Shown here in pieces: positions 43,794 to 52,406 of a stretch of 64,000 bases of DNA. The stretch's first letter is position 1. Each line of letters begins with the position of its first letter. Position numbers and translations under genes: made by a program. Origin of the DNA: Saccharomonospora xinjiangensis XJ-54 (GTDB lineage: Bacteria > Actinomycetota > Actinomycetes > Mycobacteriales > Pseudonocardiaceae); the NCBI RefSeq assembly GCF_000258175.1, contig NZ_JH636049.1:3263482-3327481 (forward strand), in the 5' to 3' direction. The notes under the pieces are model-generated. The model made no database searches. It saw only the letters and a list, made by a program, of their open reading frames with translations, and was not told where the DNA came from.

Positions 43794-44567
43794 ATGCGAC
43801 GACTACGACGTACACGACCTTCGGCCCGGCCCGGCAGCCTCTCCGGTTTGGCAGGCGCGTTCGGCAAGGCCGTTGCCGATCTGCTGCTGCCACCTGTCTG
43901 CGCCGGATGCGGGCTCATCGGCGCTGCCGCCTGCGACGGCTGCCTCGCCGAGTTCACCTCAGGGCTCGTCCCCGTGCGGCAGGGCATCACGGCACTGGCC
44001 ACGCACGACGGCATCCCGCGTGAGGTCGTGCTCGCCAACAAGGAGCGGGGCCGCCGGGATCTCGCTCGGCCACTCGGGCAGGCCCTCGCGGCAGCCGTTC
44101 CGAGATTGCCGCGCGCAAGTCCCGCACCGGACGGCACCTGGTGGTTCGTGCCGGTTCCATCACGGCCGTCGGCAGCGCGATCCCGAGGTGGCTCACATGT
44201 CCTTGCACTGGCCCGATGGTGCGCCGCTTCGCTGGCCGACCGGGGCGAGGCCGCTGCCGTTGCTCCGGTTCTGCGGCTCTCGGCGAGTGCCAAGGACGCC
44301 GTGGGGCTGAGCCGCGCCGCGCGTGTGGCGAACCTGGAAGGCCGGGTCCGTTTCGATTCTGCTGGGGCGCCTCTTCCTGGAACGCCGGTCGTCCTGCTCG
44401 ACGACGTGATCACCACGGGGGCCACGGCCGAGGCCTGCACCCGGGTTCTCGCCGCGCACGGTGTGGTGGTGACGGCGGTGCTGACACTCACGTCGGCGTC
44501 CGGACGCTCACGCGGGACTGCGGCCACAACCACCTCAAACTCCCACACTTGTCACCCACACGGGTAG
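43794..44567 (+). CDS. ComF-family phosphoribosyltransferase-like protein
   Basis: Cytoplasmic protein of 257 residues. A zinc-ribbon (PPVCAGCG and ACDGCLAEF, near residues 33-55) precedes a type I phosphoribosyltransferase fold with the PRPP loop VVLLDDVITTGATAEACTRV near residue 200. The usual RxxNQ(A/V) motif region is degenerate (SASAKDAVGLSRAAR). Homologues function in DNA uptake (ComFC) or unknown housekeeping roles. ATG 43794 is chosen on family length; TTG 43764 is also open. Its position between lpqB and hpf matches mycobacteria. Confidence 0.85.
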   Translation: MRRLRRTRPSARPGSLSGLAGAFGKAVADLLLPPVCAGCGLIGAAACDGCLAEFTSGLVPVRQGITALATHDGIPREVVLANKERGRRDLARPLGQALAAAVPRLPRASPAPDGTWWFVPVPSRPSAARSRGGSHVLALARWCAASLADRGEAAAVAPVLRLSASAKDAVGLSRAARVANLEGRVRFDSAGAPLPGTPVVLLDDVITTGATAEACTRVLAAHGVVVTAVLTLTSASGRSRGTAATTTSNSHTCHPHG

Positions 44568-44982
44568 TTGGGGAACTGGAGAAGGGGGGGCGTCGTTGAC
44601 CGGATATGAGGCAACCCAGGGTCACGCAGAGCGAGGTCAGGGGCTGCCGATTGCGACGCCGGTATGAGAGCGATACCGGTGTGCTGCTCCGAATGGGGAT
44701 TGGCGCGTCCGTCGCCCCCCGTGTTTCACCGCGTACCGTCACCGTTCCGGTTTTTCCGGCGTCCCTCGCCGTGGGGGCTGTTGCGGCGGCGTCACGCGGG
44801 CTACCGTGCAGCGCTAACGAACGTCCCGGCCGTAGGGGAGGTGAACAGTCGATGTCCCCGGTGCCGGAGCCCTGAATCGGCTCGGATGCCCGAAATTTCT
44901 GCCGCATCCGGTCTAGCCGTTGCTTCGGTGCCAGTGGTCGCCCAATCCAACACTCGCACGTAGGTGAGCGAGGAGGTCGTGA
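44568..44982. other. 415-bp gap between comF and hpf with inverted repeat and short leader ORF
   Basis: No convincing gene. CCGGTAT-GAGAGCG-ATACCGG is a perfect 7-bp inverted repeat at 44659-44679. A short frame, GTG 44841 to 44963 (40 codons), has AGGGGAGG directly before it and begins MNSRCPRCRS, a Cys/Arg-rich peptide ending 20 bp before hpf; it may be a leader peptide or chance. Promoters for hpf should lie here but none is clear. Confidence 0.4.
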
Positions 44983-45660
44983 ATGGACATCGTCATCAAG
45001 GGTCGCAACGTGGAGGTTCCCGAGCACTATCGGGTGCACGTGGCGGACAAACTGGCCCGACTGGAGCGTTACGACAGAAAGGTCATCCGTTACGAAGTGG
45101 AGCTTTTCCACGAGCCCAACCGCAGGCAGGCGAAGAACTGCCAGCGCGTCGAGATCACCGGTAAGGGCAAGGGCCCGATCGTCCGCGCCGAGGCGCGGGC
45201 TGGCGACTTCTACGCGGCGCTCGATTGTGCGATCAACAAGCTCGAGAGCAGGCTCCGCCGCATGCACGACCGGCGTCGTGTCCACTACGGACGGCGCGCA
45301 CCCGCGTCACTCGCCGAGGCGACCGCGGCCGGCGTGCCGAACACCGCAGGCGAGGGCCGAGGACGCACGGCGACCGCCGTGCTCGAAGCACCGGCGGAGC
45401 CCGTGATCGACGGCGGTGTGACGGCGGGCGGACTGGAAGTGCCGGGGCCTCGCTGGGACGACGGGGTGACGCCCAGCCAGCCGGGCAGGGTGGTCCGGGA
45501 GAAACAGCACCCCGCCGAACCGATGACGATCGACGATGCCCTCTACCAGATGGAACTCGTGGGGCACGACTTCTACCTTTTCAACGATTCCGAAACCGGG
45601 AAGCCGAGCGTCGTGTACCGGCGGAAGGGATTCGACTACGGGGTGATACGACTGGGCTGA
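44983..45660 (+). CDS. hpf: Ribosome hibernation promoting factor, long form
   Basis: Binds the 30S subunit and dimerises or inactivates ribosomes in stationary phase; 225 residues. The N-terminal S30AE domain (about 1-105) shows MDIVIKGRNVEVPEHYRVHV, YEVELFHEPNRRQ and the basic helix KLESRLRRMHDRRRVHYG. A variable linker of about 60 residues leads to the C-terminal dimerisation domain (MTIDDALYQMELVGHDFYLF to the end). ATG 44983 has GAGGAGG upstream. It lies before secA, and two hairpins follow the stop. Confidence 0.92.
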   Translation: MDIVIKGRNVEVPEHYRVHVADKLARLERYDRKVIRYEVELFHEPNRRQAKNCQRVEITGKGKGPIVRAEARAGDFYAALDCAINKLESRLRRMHDRRRVHYGRRAPASLAEATAAGVPNTAGEGRGRTATAVLEAPAEPVIDGGVTAGGLEVPGPRWDDGVTPSQPGRVVREKQHPAEPMTIDDALYQMELVGHDFYLFNDSETGKPSVVYRRKGFDYGVIRLG

Positions 45661-45666
45661 GGGCTG

Positions 45667-45691
45667 GGACGACCTTCTGAGCAGGTCGTCC
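45667..45691 (+). terminator. First hairpin after hpf
   Basis: GGACGACCT (45667-45675) pairs perfectly with AGGTCGTCC (45683-45691), 7-nt loop, six bases after the hpf stop. Confidence 0.65.
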
Positions 45692-45710
45692 ACGTTCCGA
45701 GTTCCGTTTC

Positions 45711-45745
45711 CGGCGGCCCGCGCGAAGTCGGCGCGCGGGCCGCCG
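45711..45745. terminator. Second, very G+C-rich hairpin between hpf and secA
   Basis: CGGCGGCCCGCGCG (45711-45724) pairs perfectly with CGCGCGGGCCGCCG (45732-45745): 14 bp, 7-nt loop. Together with the preceding stem it should insulate secA from hpf. TACGAT at 45771-45776 just beyond is a possible -10 for secA. Confidence 0.65.
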
Positions 45746-45846
45746 CGTGCACGTGGGCCTGCGCATTCCCTACGATGGGGGTGCTGCCCGGCGCCCCGCT
45801 GGGGTGCTACGACGTCCACACAGACACCGCTAGCGAGGTCAACCCG

Positions 45847-48708
45847 ATGCTTCTGAACCGCCTGCTCCGCGCGGGCGAGGGCAAGATGGTGAAGCGGTTG
45901 CGCCGCATCGCCGATCACATCAACACCCTCGAAGACGACGTCAAGGACCTTTCGGACGCCGAGCTGCAGGCGAAGACCGACGAGTTCCGGAAGCGGCACG
46001 CCGATGGGGAGTCGCTCGACGACCTTCTGCCCGAGGCGTTCGCCGTCGTGCGGGAGTCCGCTCTGCGCGTTCTCGGTCAGCGGCACTACGACGTTCAGTT
46101 GATGGGTGGCGCGGCGCTGCACCTCGGGCAGGTTGCCGAGATGAGGACCGGTGAGGGTAAGACGCTCACCAGCCTCCTGCCGGTCTATCTGAACGCGCTG
46201 TCGGGCAAGGGTGTGCACGTCGTCACCACCAACGACTATCTGGCGCAGCGTGACTCCGAGTGGATGGGGCGTGTTCACCGGTTCCTCGGCCTCGAGATCG
46301 GTGTCATCCGGTCCGACCTCTCGCCTGCGGAGCGTAAGGCCGCGTACGCCGCTGACATCACCTACGGCACGAACAACGAGTTCGGTTTCGACTACCTGCG
46401 CGACAACATGGCGTGGAGCCTCGACGACTGTGTCCAGCGCGGCCACAACTTCGCCATCGTCGATGAGGTTGACTCCATCCTGATCGACGAGGCCAGGACC
46501 CCGCTGATCATTTCCGGCCCCGCCGACCAGTCCTCCCGCTGGTACGTCGAGTTCGCGCGGATGGCGCCGTTGATGAAGAAGGACGTCCACTACGAGGTTG
46601 ACGAGCGCAAGCGTGCCGTCGGTGTCACGGAGGTGGGCGTCGAGTTCGTCGAGGACCAGTTGGGCATCGACAACCTCTACGAGGCCGCCAACACGCCGCT
46701 GGTGGGCTTCCTCAACAACGCGCTGAAGGCCAAGGAGCTCTACCGCAAGGACAAGGAGTACATCGTCCGGGGCGGCGAAGTGCTCATCGTTGACGAGTTC
46801 ACGGGCCGCATCCTCGCGGGTCGCCGGTTCAACGAGGGCATGCACCAGGCGATCGAGGCCAAGGAAGGCGTCGAGATCAAGGCCGAGAACCAGACGCTGG
46901 CCACGATCACGCTGCAGAACTACTTCCGCCTCTACGACAAGCTCGCCGGTATGACGGGTACCGCCGAGACCGAGGCAGCGGAGTTCCATCAGACCTACAA
47001 CCTCGGCGTCGTGCCGATCCCCACGAACCGTCCGATGGTTCGTGTCGATCAGGCCGACCTCATCTACAAGACCGAGGAGGCGAAGTTCGAGGCGGTCGCC
47101 GACGACATCGCCGAACGGCATGAGAAGGGCCAGCCGGTCCTTGTCGGCACCACGAGTGTCGAGAAGTCCGAGTATCTGTCGAAATTGCTGCTCAAGCGCG
47201 GGGTTCCGCACGAGGTCCTCAACGCGAAACAGCACCACCGCGAGGCGTTGATCGTCGCGAAGGCTGGCAGGAAAGGTGCTGTCACGGTCGCGACCAACAT
47301 GGCGGGTCGAGGCACCGACATCGTTCTCGGCGGCAACCCGGACATCATCGCCGACGAGGTCCTGCGCGAGCGTGGCCTCGACCCGGTGGAGCACTCCGAG
47401 GAGTACGAGGCCGCGTGGCCGAAGGTGCTTGAGGAGGTCGCCGCCGAGTGCAAGGCGGAGGCTGAGGAGGTGCTGGAGGCAGGCGGCCTCTATGTGCTCG
47501 GCACCGAACGTCACGAGTCGCGGCGGATCGACAACCAGCTGCGTGGTAGGGCGGGCCGCCAGGGTGACCCGGGTGAATCCCGTTTCTACCTTTCGCTTGG
47601 CGACGAGTTGATGCGGCGCTTCAACGCCGCGATGGTGGAGCGGGTCATGACCACCATGCGGTTGCCCGACGACGTGCCGATCGAGCACAAGATGGTCTCC
47701 AGGGCGATCAAGAGCGCTCAGACGCAGGTCGAGCAGCAGAACATGGAGATCCGCAAGAACGTCCTGAAGTACGACGAGGTGATGAACGAGCAGCGGAAGG
47801 TCATCTACGCCGAACGCCGGAGGGTGCTCGAGGGCGAGAACCTCCGTGACCAGCTCGAACACATGATCGCCGACGTTGTCGCGGCTTATGTGGACGGCGC
47901 CACGGCCGACGGTTACGCGGAGGACTGGGACCACGCCAAGCTGTGGACGGCGTTGAAGACGCTTTATCCGGTCGGCGTGACCTGGGACGAGATCATTGAG
48001 GAGAACGAGGACGTAGACGCAGAGCGCCTGCGCGAGATTCTCGTCGAGGACGCCCTCAAGGCTTACGACAAGCGCGAGGCCGAGATCGACGCCAAGGTCG
48101 GCGAGGGCGCGATGCGGGAGCTGGAGCGCAGGGTCGTGTTGTCCGTGCTCGACCGCAAGTGGCGGGAGCACCTCTACGAGATGGACTATCTCAAGGAGGG
48201 CATCGGGCTGAGGGCGATGGCCCAGCGCAACCCGCTGGTGGAGTACCAGCGCGAGGGCTTCGACATGTTCAACGCGATGCTCGATTCGTTGAAGGAGGAA
48301 GCCGCCGGCCTGGTGTTCAACCTGCAAGTGCAACAGGCGGAGCAACAGCAGCCGGAGCAGCAGGCGCCGCCGACCGAGGCGCCCCGCACCCCGCAGCCCG
48401 CGACGGCCGCGCCGATGGCAGGGGGTAACGGTAAGGCGGCCGCGCCGCGTGCTCCTCGGCACGCGCGTCCGGTGCCGCCACCGCCGACGGTTCCGGCAGA
48501 ACCGGTTCCTGCTGCGCTGCAAGGCAAAGGGCTCGGCGGGCAGACTCCGCAGGGTTTGACCTTCTCGGGCCCGTCCGAGGGCGGCGGCGTCCAGTCTCGC
48601 GGTGACGGGACCGGCAACAAGGCCGGGGGCGGCACGGCTGCCGGCGGTACCCGCAGGGAGCGGCGAGCCGCTGCCCGCGAACAGGCGAAGAAGAACAAGC
48701 GTCGTTGA
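45847..48708 (+). CDS. secA: SecA preprotein translocase ATPase (SecA1)
   Basis: Motor of the Sec pathway that drives unfolded preproteins through SecYEG; 953 residues, cytoplasmic and membrane-associated. NBD1 has Walker [13 protein letters not shown] and [19 protein letters not shown]2 has [17 protein letters not shown]; the IRA1/helical scaffold includes [20 protein letters not shown]. The C-terminal linker (about residues 825-953) is Pro/Ala/Gln/Gly-rich and lacks the Cys-rich zinc domain of E. coli SecA, ending in the basic [21 protein letters not shown] 45847 matches the [18 protein letters not shown] start; the frame is open to 45775. Confidence 0.96.
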   Translation: MLLNRLLRAGEGKMVKRLRRIADHINTLEDDVKDLSDAELQAKTDEFRKRHADGESLDDLLPEAFAVVRESALRVLGQRHYDVQLMGGAALHLGQVAEMRTGEGKTLTSLLPVYLNALSGKGVHVVTTNDYLAQRDSEWMGRVHRFLGLEIGVIRSDLSPAERKAAYAADITYGTNNEFGFDYLRDNMAWSLDDCVQRGHNFAIVDEVDSILIDEARTPLIISGPADQSSRWYVEFARMAPLMKKDVHYEVDERKRAVGVTEVGVEFVEDQLGIDNLYEAANTPLVGFLNNALKAKELYRKDKEYIVRGGEVLIVDEFTGRILAGRRFNEGMHQAIEAKEGVEIKAENQTLATITLQNYFRLYDKLAGMTGTAETEAAEFHQTYNLGVVPIPTNRPMVRVDQADLIYKTEEAKFEAVADDIAERHEKGQPVLVGTTSVEKSEYLSKLLLKRGVPHEVLNAKQHHREALIVAKAGRKGAVTVATNMAGRGTDIVLGGNPDIIADEVLRERGLDPVEHSEEYEAAWPKVLEEVAAECKAEAEEVLEAGGLYVLGTERHESRRIDNQLRGRAGRQGDPGESRFYLSLGDELMRRFNAAMVERVMTTMRLPDDVPIEHKMVSRAIKSAQTQVEQQNMEIRKNVLKYDEVMNEQRKVIYAERRRVLEGENLRDQLEHMIADVVAAYVDGATADGYAEDWDHAKLWTALKTLYPVGVTWDEIIEENEDVDAERLREILVEDALKAYDKREAEIDAKVGEGAMRELERRVVLSVLDRKWREHLYEMDYLKEGIGLRAMAQRNPLVEYQREGFDMFNAMLDSLKEEAAGLVFNLQVQQAEQQQPEQQAPPTEAPRTPQPATAAPMAGGNGKAAAPRAPRHARPVPPPPTVPAEPVPAALQGKGLGGQTPQGLTFSGPSEGGGVQSRGDGTGNKAGGGTAAGGTRRERRAAAREQAKKNKRR

Positions 48709-48823
48709 GCACTCCTGACACAGTGGTCTGTTCTGCTCGGGACGCCCAGGCGGCGCCTCGCCGCGTTGGAGGACTGCCGACGTATTCCTGGTAAGCGGGA
48801 CGTCCCTGCGTCTTGCGATGCTG

Positions 48824-48862
48824 GGCCCCTACCGGGCAGGCTTGTTGCCACCGGTAGGGGCC
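48824..48862 (+). terminator. Terminator after secA
   Basis: GGCCCCTACCGG (48824-48835) and CCGGTAGGGGCC (48851-48862) form a perfect 12-bp stem with a 15-nt loop, between secA and the convergent DUF6459 gene. Confidence 0.7.
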
Positions 48863-48901
48863 TACGGCGTTGGATGAGCGAACGCCGATGTGTCGGGAGT
48901 T

Positions 48902-49381
48902 CTAAGGCCGTCGGCCGAGCACGGTGAACATCGTGCAGCGCCATCCTGATTCGCCGTGCTCGAACCGCGCGACGAGCGCGTATGCCCGGTCGATCAGGTG
49001 GGCGGTGCCGCACACCTCCAGAGCCTTCTCAGCCGGTCGGCACACGTGGATGTTCCGCAGAACGTAGCGTGTGCTGACTGTGCGGGGCATAGCCCTGAGC
49101 CGCCTTTGGAGCACGGGAGTAAGCCAGCCGTCGAGCTGGCTGGCGGCGCGCCTGCCCGCCTGTACCTCCACGAGTGCCGAGAGCACCCGGTGCAGCATGC
49201 GCCTGCCCGGCGCGGACAACGTGAACTGGTGGCGTGTGAGTTGCTGTGCGTGGAGTTCGGCCAGCAGGTCGTCGAGTGACAGTTGTCCTTCGGCGACCTC
49301 GCTTTGTGAACGCTCCTCGAACTCGATCGGTTCGTACGGGTTGAGGGGCAGCAATCCCCCTGCCGATTGGAACGCGTGCAT
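48902..49381 (-). CDS. DUF6459 (Rv3235-type) protein
   Basis: Protein of 159 residues with the small alpha+beta pattern of the Rv3235 family: a disordered N-terminus (NPYEPIEFEERSQSEV), a helix with VLSALVEVQAGRRAASQLDG, then LTPVLQRRLRAMPR and a C-terminal sheet ending AYALVARFEHGESGWRCTMF. ATG 49381 has AAAGGA with 5-nt spacing; GTG 49384 directly precedes it. The family occurs near secA in actinobacteria; I know of no function, although its fold suggests a binding or adaptor domain. A LexA-like palindrome lies 60 bp upstream. Confidence 0.78.
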   Translation of the reverse strand: MHAFQSAGGLLPLNPYEPIEFEERSQSEVAEGQLSLDDLLAELHAQQLTRHQFTLSAPGRRMLHRVLSALVEVQAGRRAASQLDGWLTPVLQRRLRAMPRTVSTRYVLRNIHVCRPAEKALEVCGTAHLIDRAYALVARFEHGESGWRCTMFTVLGRRP

Positions 49382-49441
49382 CACTGTCCTTTCTGTCCTG
49401 TCGTGGGCGGCCCCCCTGACCGCCCACTAAGACAGAGGGAG

Positions 49442-49455
49442 CGAACGCGCGTTCC
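49442..49455. promoter_or_regulatory. LexA-like palindrome
   Basis: CGAAC-GCGC-GTTCC resembles the actinobacterial SOS box CGAAC-N4-GTTCG with nine of ten conserved positions. It lies between the divergent DUF6459 (start 49381) and HAD (start 49548) genes. Confidence 0.3.
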
Positions 49456-49547
49456 GCCCCAAATAGGGCCTGATGAGGTGATCGTCCCTCGGCTCGGCGT
49501 GCTTGTTCCGTGATGCTGTGTTAGAAGCGCGAACGTAGGGTGGCGTG

Positions 49548-49946
49548 ATGCTGAGAGGGTTGGTGCTGGACTACGCGGGTGTGCTCACCGATGTGGAAGG
49601 AGAACGGCTGTTGGCTGCGGTGGGGACGGCGCGGGCCAACGGGGTGAGGACGGCGCTGCTGTCGAACGCGCCAGGGGGCGCGGAGGCGAGGCGCGCACTC
49701 GGGGGCTGGTTCGACGCCATGGTGTTCTCGGGTGAGGTGGGGCTGGCGAAGCCGGATGTGGCCGTGTATTCGCTGACGGCCGACCTGCTCGGCATCGACG
49801 CGCGCGCGTGCGCGTTCGTGGACGACTCGGCGACCAATGTCGCGGGCGCGGTGAAGGCAGGCATGGTCGGTGTCCGGCATGTGCGAGTCCAAGACACCTT
49901 GGATGAGTTGGCGGTGTTGTTCGGGTTGGTTCTGTCGAGTTTGTGA
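49548..49946 (+). CDS. Small HAD-superfamily hydrolase-like protein
   Basis: Protein of 132 residues with the HAD core: motif I LVLDYAGVLTD near the N-terminus, motif II ALLSNAPGG, the motif III Lys in LAKPDVAVYSLTADLLG, and motif IV AFVDDSATNVAGAVKAGM. There is no cap domain, so the active site would be open. Asp+2 of motif I is Ala (D-Y-A) where phosphatases have Asp; other HAD subfamilies also vary here, so catalysis is uncertain. ATG 49548 or GTG 49545 starts. The last 15 codons change to T/G third positions, continuous with the segment that follows. Confidence 0.8.
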   Translation: MLRGLVLDYAGVLTDVEGERLLAAVGTARANGVRTALLSNAPGGAEARRALGGWFDAMVFSGEVGLAKPDVAVYSLTADLLGIDARACAFVDDSATNVAGAVKAGMVGVRHVRVQDTLDELAVLFGLVLSSL

Positions 49947-50160
49947 CTGGGTGTGGGGGTGTTCGTTACTCTCGTGGTGGTTTCCGGTGATGTTGGGTGG
50001 GGGTGTTGATGGCTGAGTCGTGGTTTGATGCGCTGGCGGATGAGGCTGCGAATGGTGTGAGTGCGACTGCTGCGGTGGGTGCGGTGCTGGGTGGTCCTGC
50101 GGGTGCGGCTGTGGCGGGTGCGTCGGTGGCTGCGCGTATGGCTGACGCGGCGGGTGGCGG
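49900..50160 (+). other. Segment of G/T-rich coding strand with altered codon use
   Basis: From the last codons of the HAD gene through the first 50 codons of the next gene the + strand is dominated by G and T. Nearly every synonymous third position is T or G (GCT, GCG, GGT, GTG), while flanking genes prefer C or G. The pattern stops sharply after about 50160, where GAC, ATC and GCC return. Confidence 0.7.
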
Positions 50161-50476
50161 TGGTTCGTGGTCCTTTGACGAGGACGAGATCGACGCCGTG
50201 ATCAAGGATTGGAAGGCACTGGCGGAAGAACTCGAGGAGGATCGGCAGATCTTCTCTTCGTCTCAGCAATTCTTCTACCCGCCTTCCAACGACCACCCGA
50301 GCAGTACCTTTATGAACTCTCTGAATGACGGATTTTTGGCACTCGAACAGTCGAACAAGTCGATGCGCGACTATGTTCTGGGTTTCATTGAAAGGCTTGA
50401 GAGAGCGACGAGCTCGATCGTTTCTTCGGATGGCGATAGTGCCGGATCATTTGAGCAAGGGGCGTCGAATGCGTGA
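50009..50476 (+). CDS. Type VII secretion-associated helical protein (WXG100/PE-like), first gene of EspG module
   Basis: Protein of 155 residues. The N-terminal 50 residues are Ala/Gly/Val-rich (AAVGAVLGGPAGAAVAGASV), weakly hydrophobic. The rest is predicted as two long helices (DEDEIDAVIKDWKALAEELE and SMRDYVLGFIERLERATSSI) separated by a loop, as in WXG100 or PE-type hairpins, but no exact WxG or YxxxD/E motif is present. It overlaps the DUF3558 lipoprotein gene by 8 bp and lies upstream of PPE-like and espG genes, so it is a likely substrate or partner of the type VII pathway. ATG 50009 is used. Confidence 0.65.
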   Translation: MAESWFDALADEAANGVSATAAVGAVLGGPAGAAVAGASVAARMADAAGGGGSWSFDEDEIDAVIKDWKALAEELEEDRQIFSSSQQFFYPPSNDHPSSTFMNSLNDGFLALEQSNKSMRDYVLGFIERLERATSSIVSSDGDSAGSFEQGASNA

Positions 50477-51098
50477 TCTTGTCAAGCGGATTGTTCCTAT
50501 GGTGCTTGTGGTGATCTTAGCTATCTCCTGCTCGGCATCCGATGATGGTTTCGCTCGGTCCACCGAAAATAAATCAATCGTCGTATCTTCGAGTAACCAT
50601 CCGCAGCGTCGAGTAAGCGAACCGTTGGAGATATCTCCCTACCTCTCCAGGCCCTGTGATCTCGTGTCTTCGCAACTACTTGGCAAGCTAGGAACCTCTC
50701 CGGACAAGAGCAATCCTCGGCTGCCGAAGGATGACGAGGTTGCTGCAGGTGTTGGCCCTTCATGTAGCTGGAAGATCGAAGGTGAGGGAAGCATCGGAAT
50801 CGGCATTGCATCGGAAAACGCCCGCCGTGGCGCGGGAGGTCTTCGGGCCCTTGAACTCTTGCGGGAGCAGGGTCGCTTCAAGCTGTGGGAAGAGTCTTCC
50901 GTTTCTGCCTACCCTGCCGTGTACTTCGGTGTCAGGGATGCGCGAACGGAAGGTGACTGTGACCTTGCGGTTGGGATCGCTGATGATATGACCTTCTCGG
51001 TCGCAGCGATCGGTTTCTCCAGTGGTGACCAGCAGGCGTGCGACGTGGCGGACGAGATTGCGGCTGATGTGATCGCTAACCTGCGGAAGGGTAGCTGA
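50469..51098 (+). CDS. DUF3558-family lipoprotein
   Basis: Predicted exported lipoprotein of 209 residues. Signal peptide RIVPMVLVVILAISCSAS has Ala at -3 of the lipobox and Cys as the acylated residue. The mature domain carries the DUF3558 pattern: PYLSRPCDLVSSQLLGKLG, then VGPSCSWKIEGEGSIGIGIA and a third/fourth Cys (GDCDLAVGIA, QQACDVADEIA), probably two disulfides. Codon use is visibly less G+C-rich than its neighbours, and codon 17 is the rare TTA. ATG 50469 follows AAGGGG. The family commonly sits with EspG/PPE-like genes in Pseudonocardiaceae. Confidence 0.82.
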   Translation: MRDLVKRIVPMVLVVILAISCSASDDGFARSTENKSIVVSSSNHPQRRVSEPLEISPYLSRPCDLVSSQLLGKLGTSPDKSNPRLPKDDEVAAGVGPSCSWKIEGEGSIGIGIASENARRGAGGLRALELLREQGRFKLWEESSVSAYPAVYFGVRDARTEGDCDLAVGIADDMTFSVAAIGFSSGDQQACDVADEIAADVIANLRKGS

Positions 51099-51170
51099 AT
51101 GTCGATTTCGTCCTCCGGGCGTGACTTTCTCCATCGCTTTCCATCGTCGAGAAGAGTGAGGTGAACAAGC

Positions 51171-52406
51171 ATGAGCGGAATGTCTGGACCCGAGATATTC
51201 ACGAATTTCAAGGAAGGGTCCGGTACGGGTGCTCTCGAGAACTTCGCCGACGTTCTGATTCAGCTTCGGCGTAGTTACGCCGAGCGGGCTCAGGCGATCA
51301 AGAAGGTTCAGGAGCGCATGGAGGGGGCCTGGACCGGGGATGCGGGGTCTGCGGCCTCGTCAGGGGCTGGGCCGTTGGCGACCGCGCTCGAGGACTCGGC
51401 TGTGAATATGGAGGGCACGTTCGGTTCGGTGACCGGCCAGGCGCAGGCGTGGCATCAGGCCGCGAACTCTGTCGAGCCCGTCCCGCCCCTGCCGGAGAAG
51501 CCGAGCGCGTGGGACAACATCACCAGTTTCGGCGACGCCTCGGAGAACTACTGGCAGAAACTCGGCCAGCACATCGCCGTGTCGTCGCGCAACGTCGAGG
51601 TCATGAGCAGCTATGAGGCGGCGACGACGTCGAACCAGGACTTCCCCCGCAACTACACGACCCTGTCCTCAACGGGGGCGGCTGTCACCATCGACAGCGG
51701 CACCGCGCCCAGTTCCGTCAGCACCGGAACCTCAGCCGTGCCCGAGGTGCGCGGCGGGACGTCTGCGACATCCGGGCCCGCCGTGACCTCCGGCGGGGGA
51801 CCCGTCATGAGCGGCACGCAGTTCCCCGGCGGTTCGGGGCCGGTCGGGCCCGCGGGCTCCGGCACACGCCTTCCCGGCGCCACCTCGCCGGTCGGACCCA
51901 CACCCCAGACCCCGGGCTTGCCCGCTCCCGCTCCCATCGGCGGCGCAGGTCCCGTCGGCACGCCACCCACCGGAGACACCAGGCGCAACACCGGCCGATC
52001 GACGGGGCCTCGCCCCGCGACCGGTCCCGGCCGTGGCGGCGTCGGCGAGCGCGCCGGTTCCCGCCTCTACGGGCCGCGTCCCGCCGGTGGTGCGGCACCC
52101 GCCTCGGGCGGCGCGGCCGCGCGGCTCGGCGAAACGCCCGCGAAGGGCGGCTCTCTCGGCGCTCCCCGCGGTACCGGCGGCGGTCCCGGCATGGGCGGCA
52201 CTCCCCTGGGCGCAGCATCGGCGGGTTCCTCGGGCAGCGCAGGCACGCGAGGCGCGGGCATGGCCCCGATGGGCGCAGCAGGCGGCCGTGGCCAAGGCGA
52301 CGAGGACAAGGAACACCAGCGCGCCTCCTACCTCCAGGAGAACGATCCCGACGAGGCGTTCATCGGTGATCTCGGCAAGACGGCGCCACCGGTGATCGGG
52401 CAGTGA
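51171..52406 (+). CDS. PPE/WXG-like type VII secretion substrate with Gly/Pro-rich tail
   Basis: Protein of 411 residues. The N-terminal 170 residues are helical, with a WXG-type turn (MEGAWTGDAGSAAS) after a helix starting YAERAQAIKKVQERM, resembling the helical domain of PPE proteins without the Pro-Pro-Glu tripeptide. Residues about 175-385 are low-complexity Gly/Pro/Thr/Ala-rich. The C-terminus is a conserved-looking tail (ASYLQENDPDEAFIGDLGKT then APPVIGQ). It overlaps espG by 4 bp. In mycobacteria EspG chaperones cognate PE-PPE pairs; by analogy this is the client of the next gene. Confidence 0.75.
   Translation: MSGMSGPEIFTNFKEGSGTGALENFADVLIQLRRSYAERAQAIKKVQERMEGAWTGDAGSAASSGAGPLATALEDSAVNMEGTFGSVTGQAQAWHQAANSVEPVPPLPEKPSAWDNITSFGDASENYWQKLGQHIAVSSRNVEVMSSYEAATTSNQDFPRNYTTLSSTGAAVTIDSGTAPSSVSTGTSAVPEVRGGTSATSGPAVTSGGGPVMSGTQFPGGSGPVGPAGSGTRLPGATSPVGPTPQTPGLPAPAPIGGAGPVGTPPTGDTRRNTGRSTGPRPATGPGRGGVGERAGSRLYGPRPAGGAAPASGGAAARLGETPAKGGSLGAPRGTGGGPGMGGTPLGAASAGSSGSAGTRGAGMAPMGAAGGRGQGDEDKEHQRASYLQENDPDEAFIGDLGKTAPPVIGQ

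Noticed and set aside
45307..48522. 1071-codon open frame antisense to hpf/secA
   Set aside because: It is a G+C-driven shadow of secA: Arg/His/Leu-rich, no domain, and its start lies inside secA.
49548..49946. Phosphonoacetaldehyde hydrolase, because motif I reads D-x-A-G
   Set aside because: The protein is too short and lacks the cap domain and Schiff-base lysine region; D-x-non-Asp variants are common in HAD proteins.
49571..50296. 241-codon minus-strand frame rich in Thr, His, Arg and Ser
   Set aside because: It merely reads the complement of the G/T-rich block; no ribosome site or family, and it crosses two supported genes.
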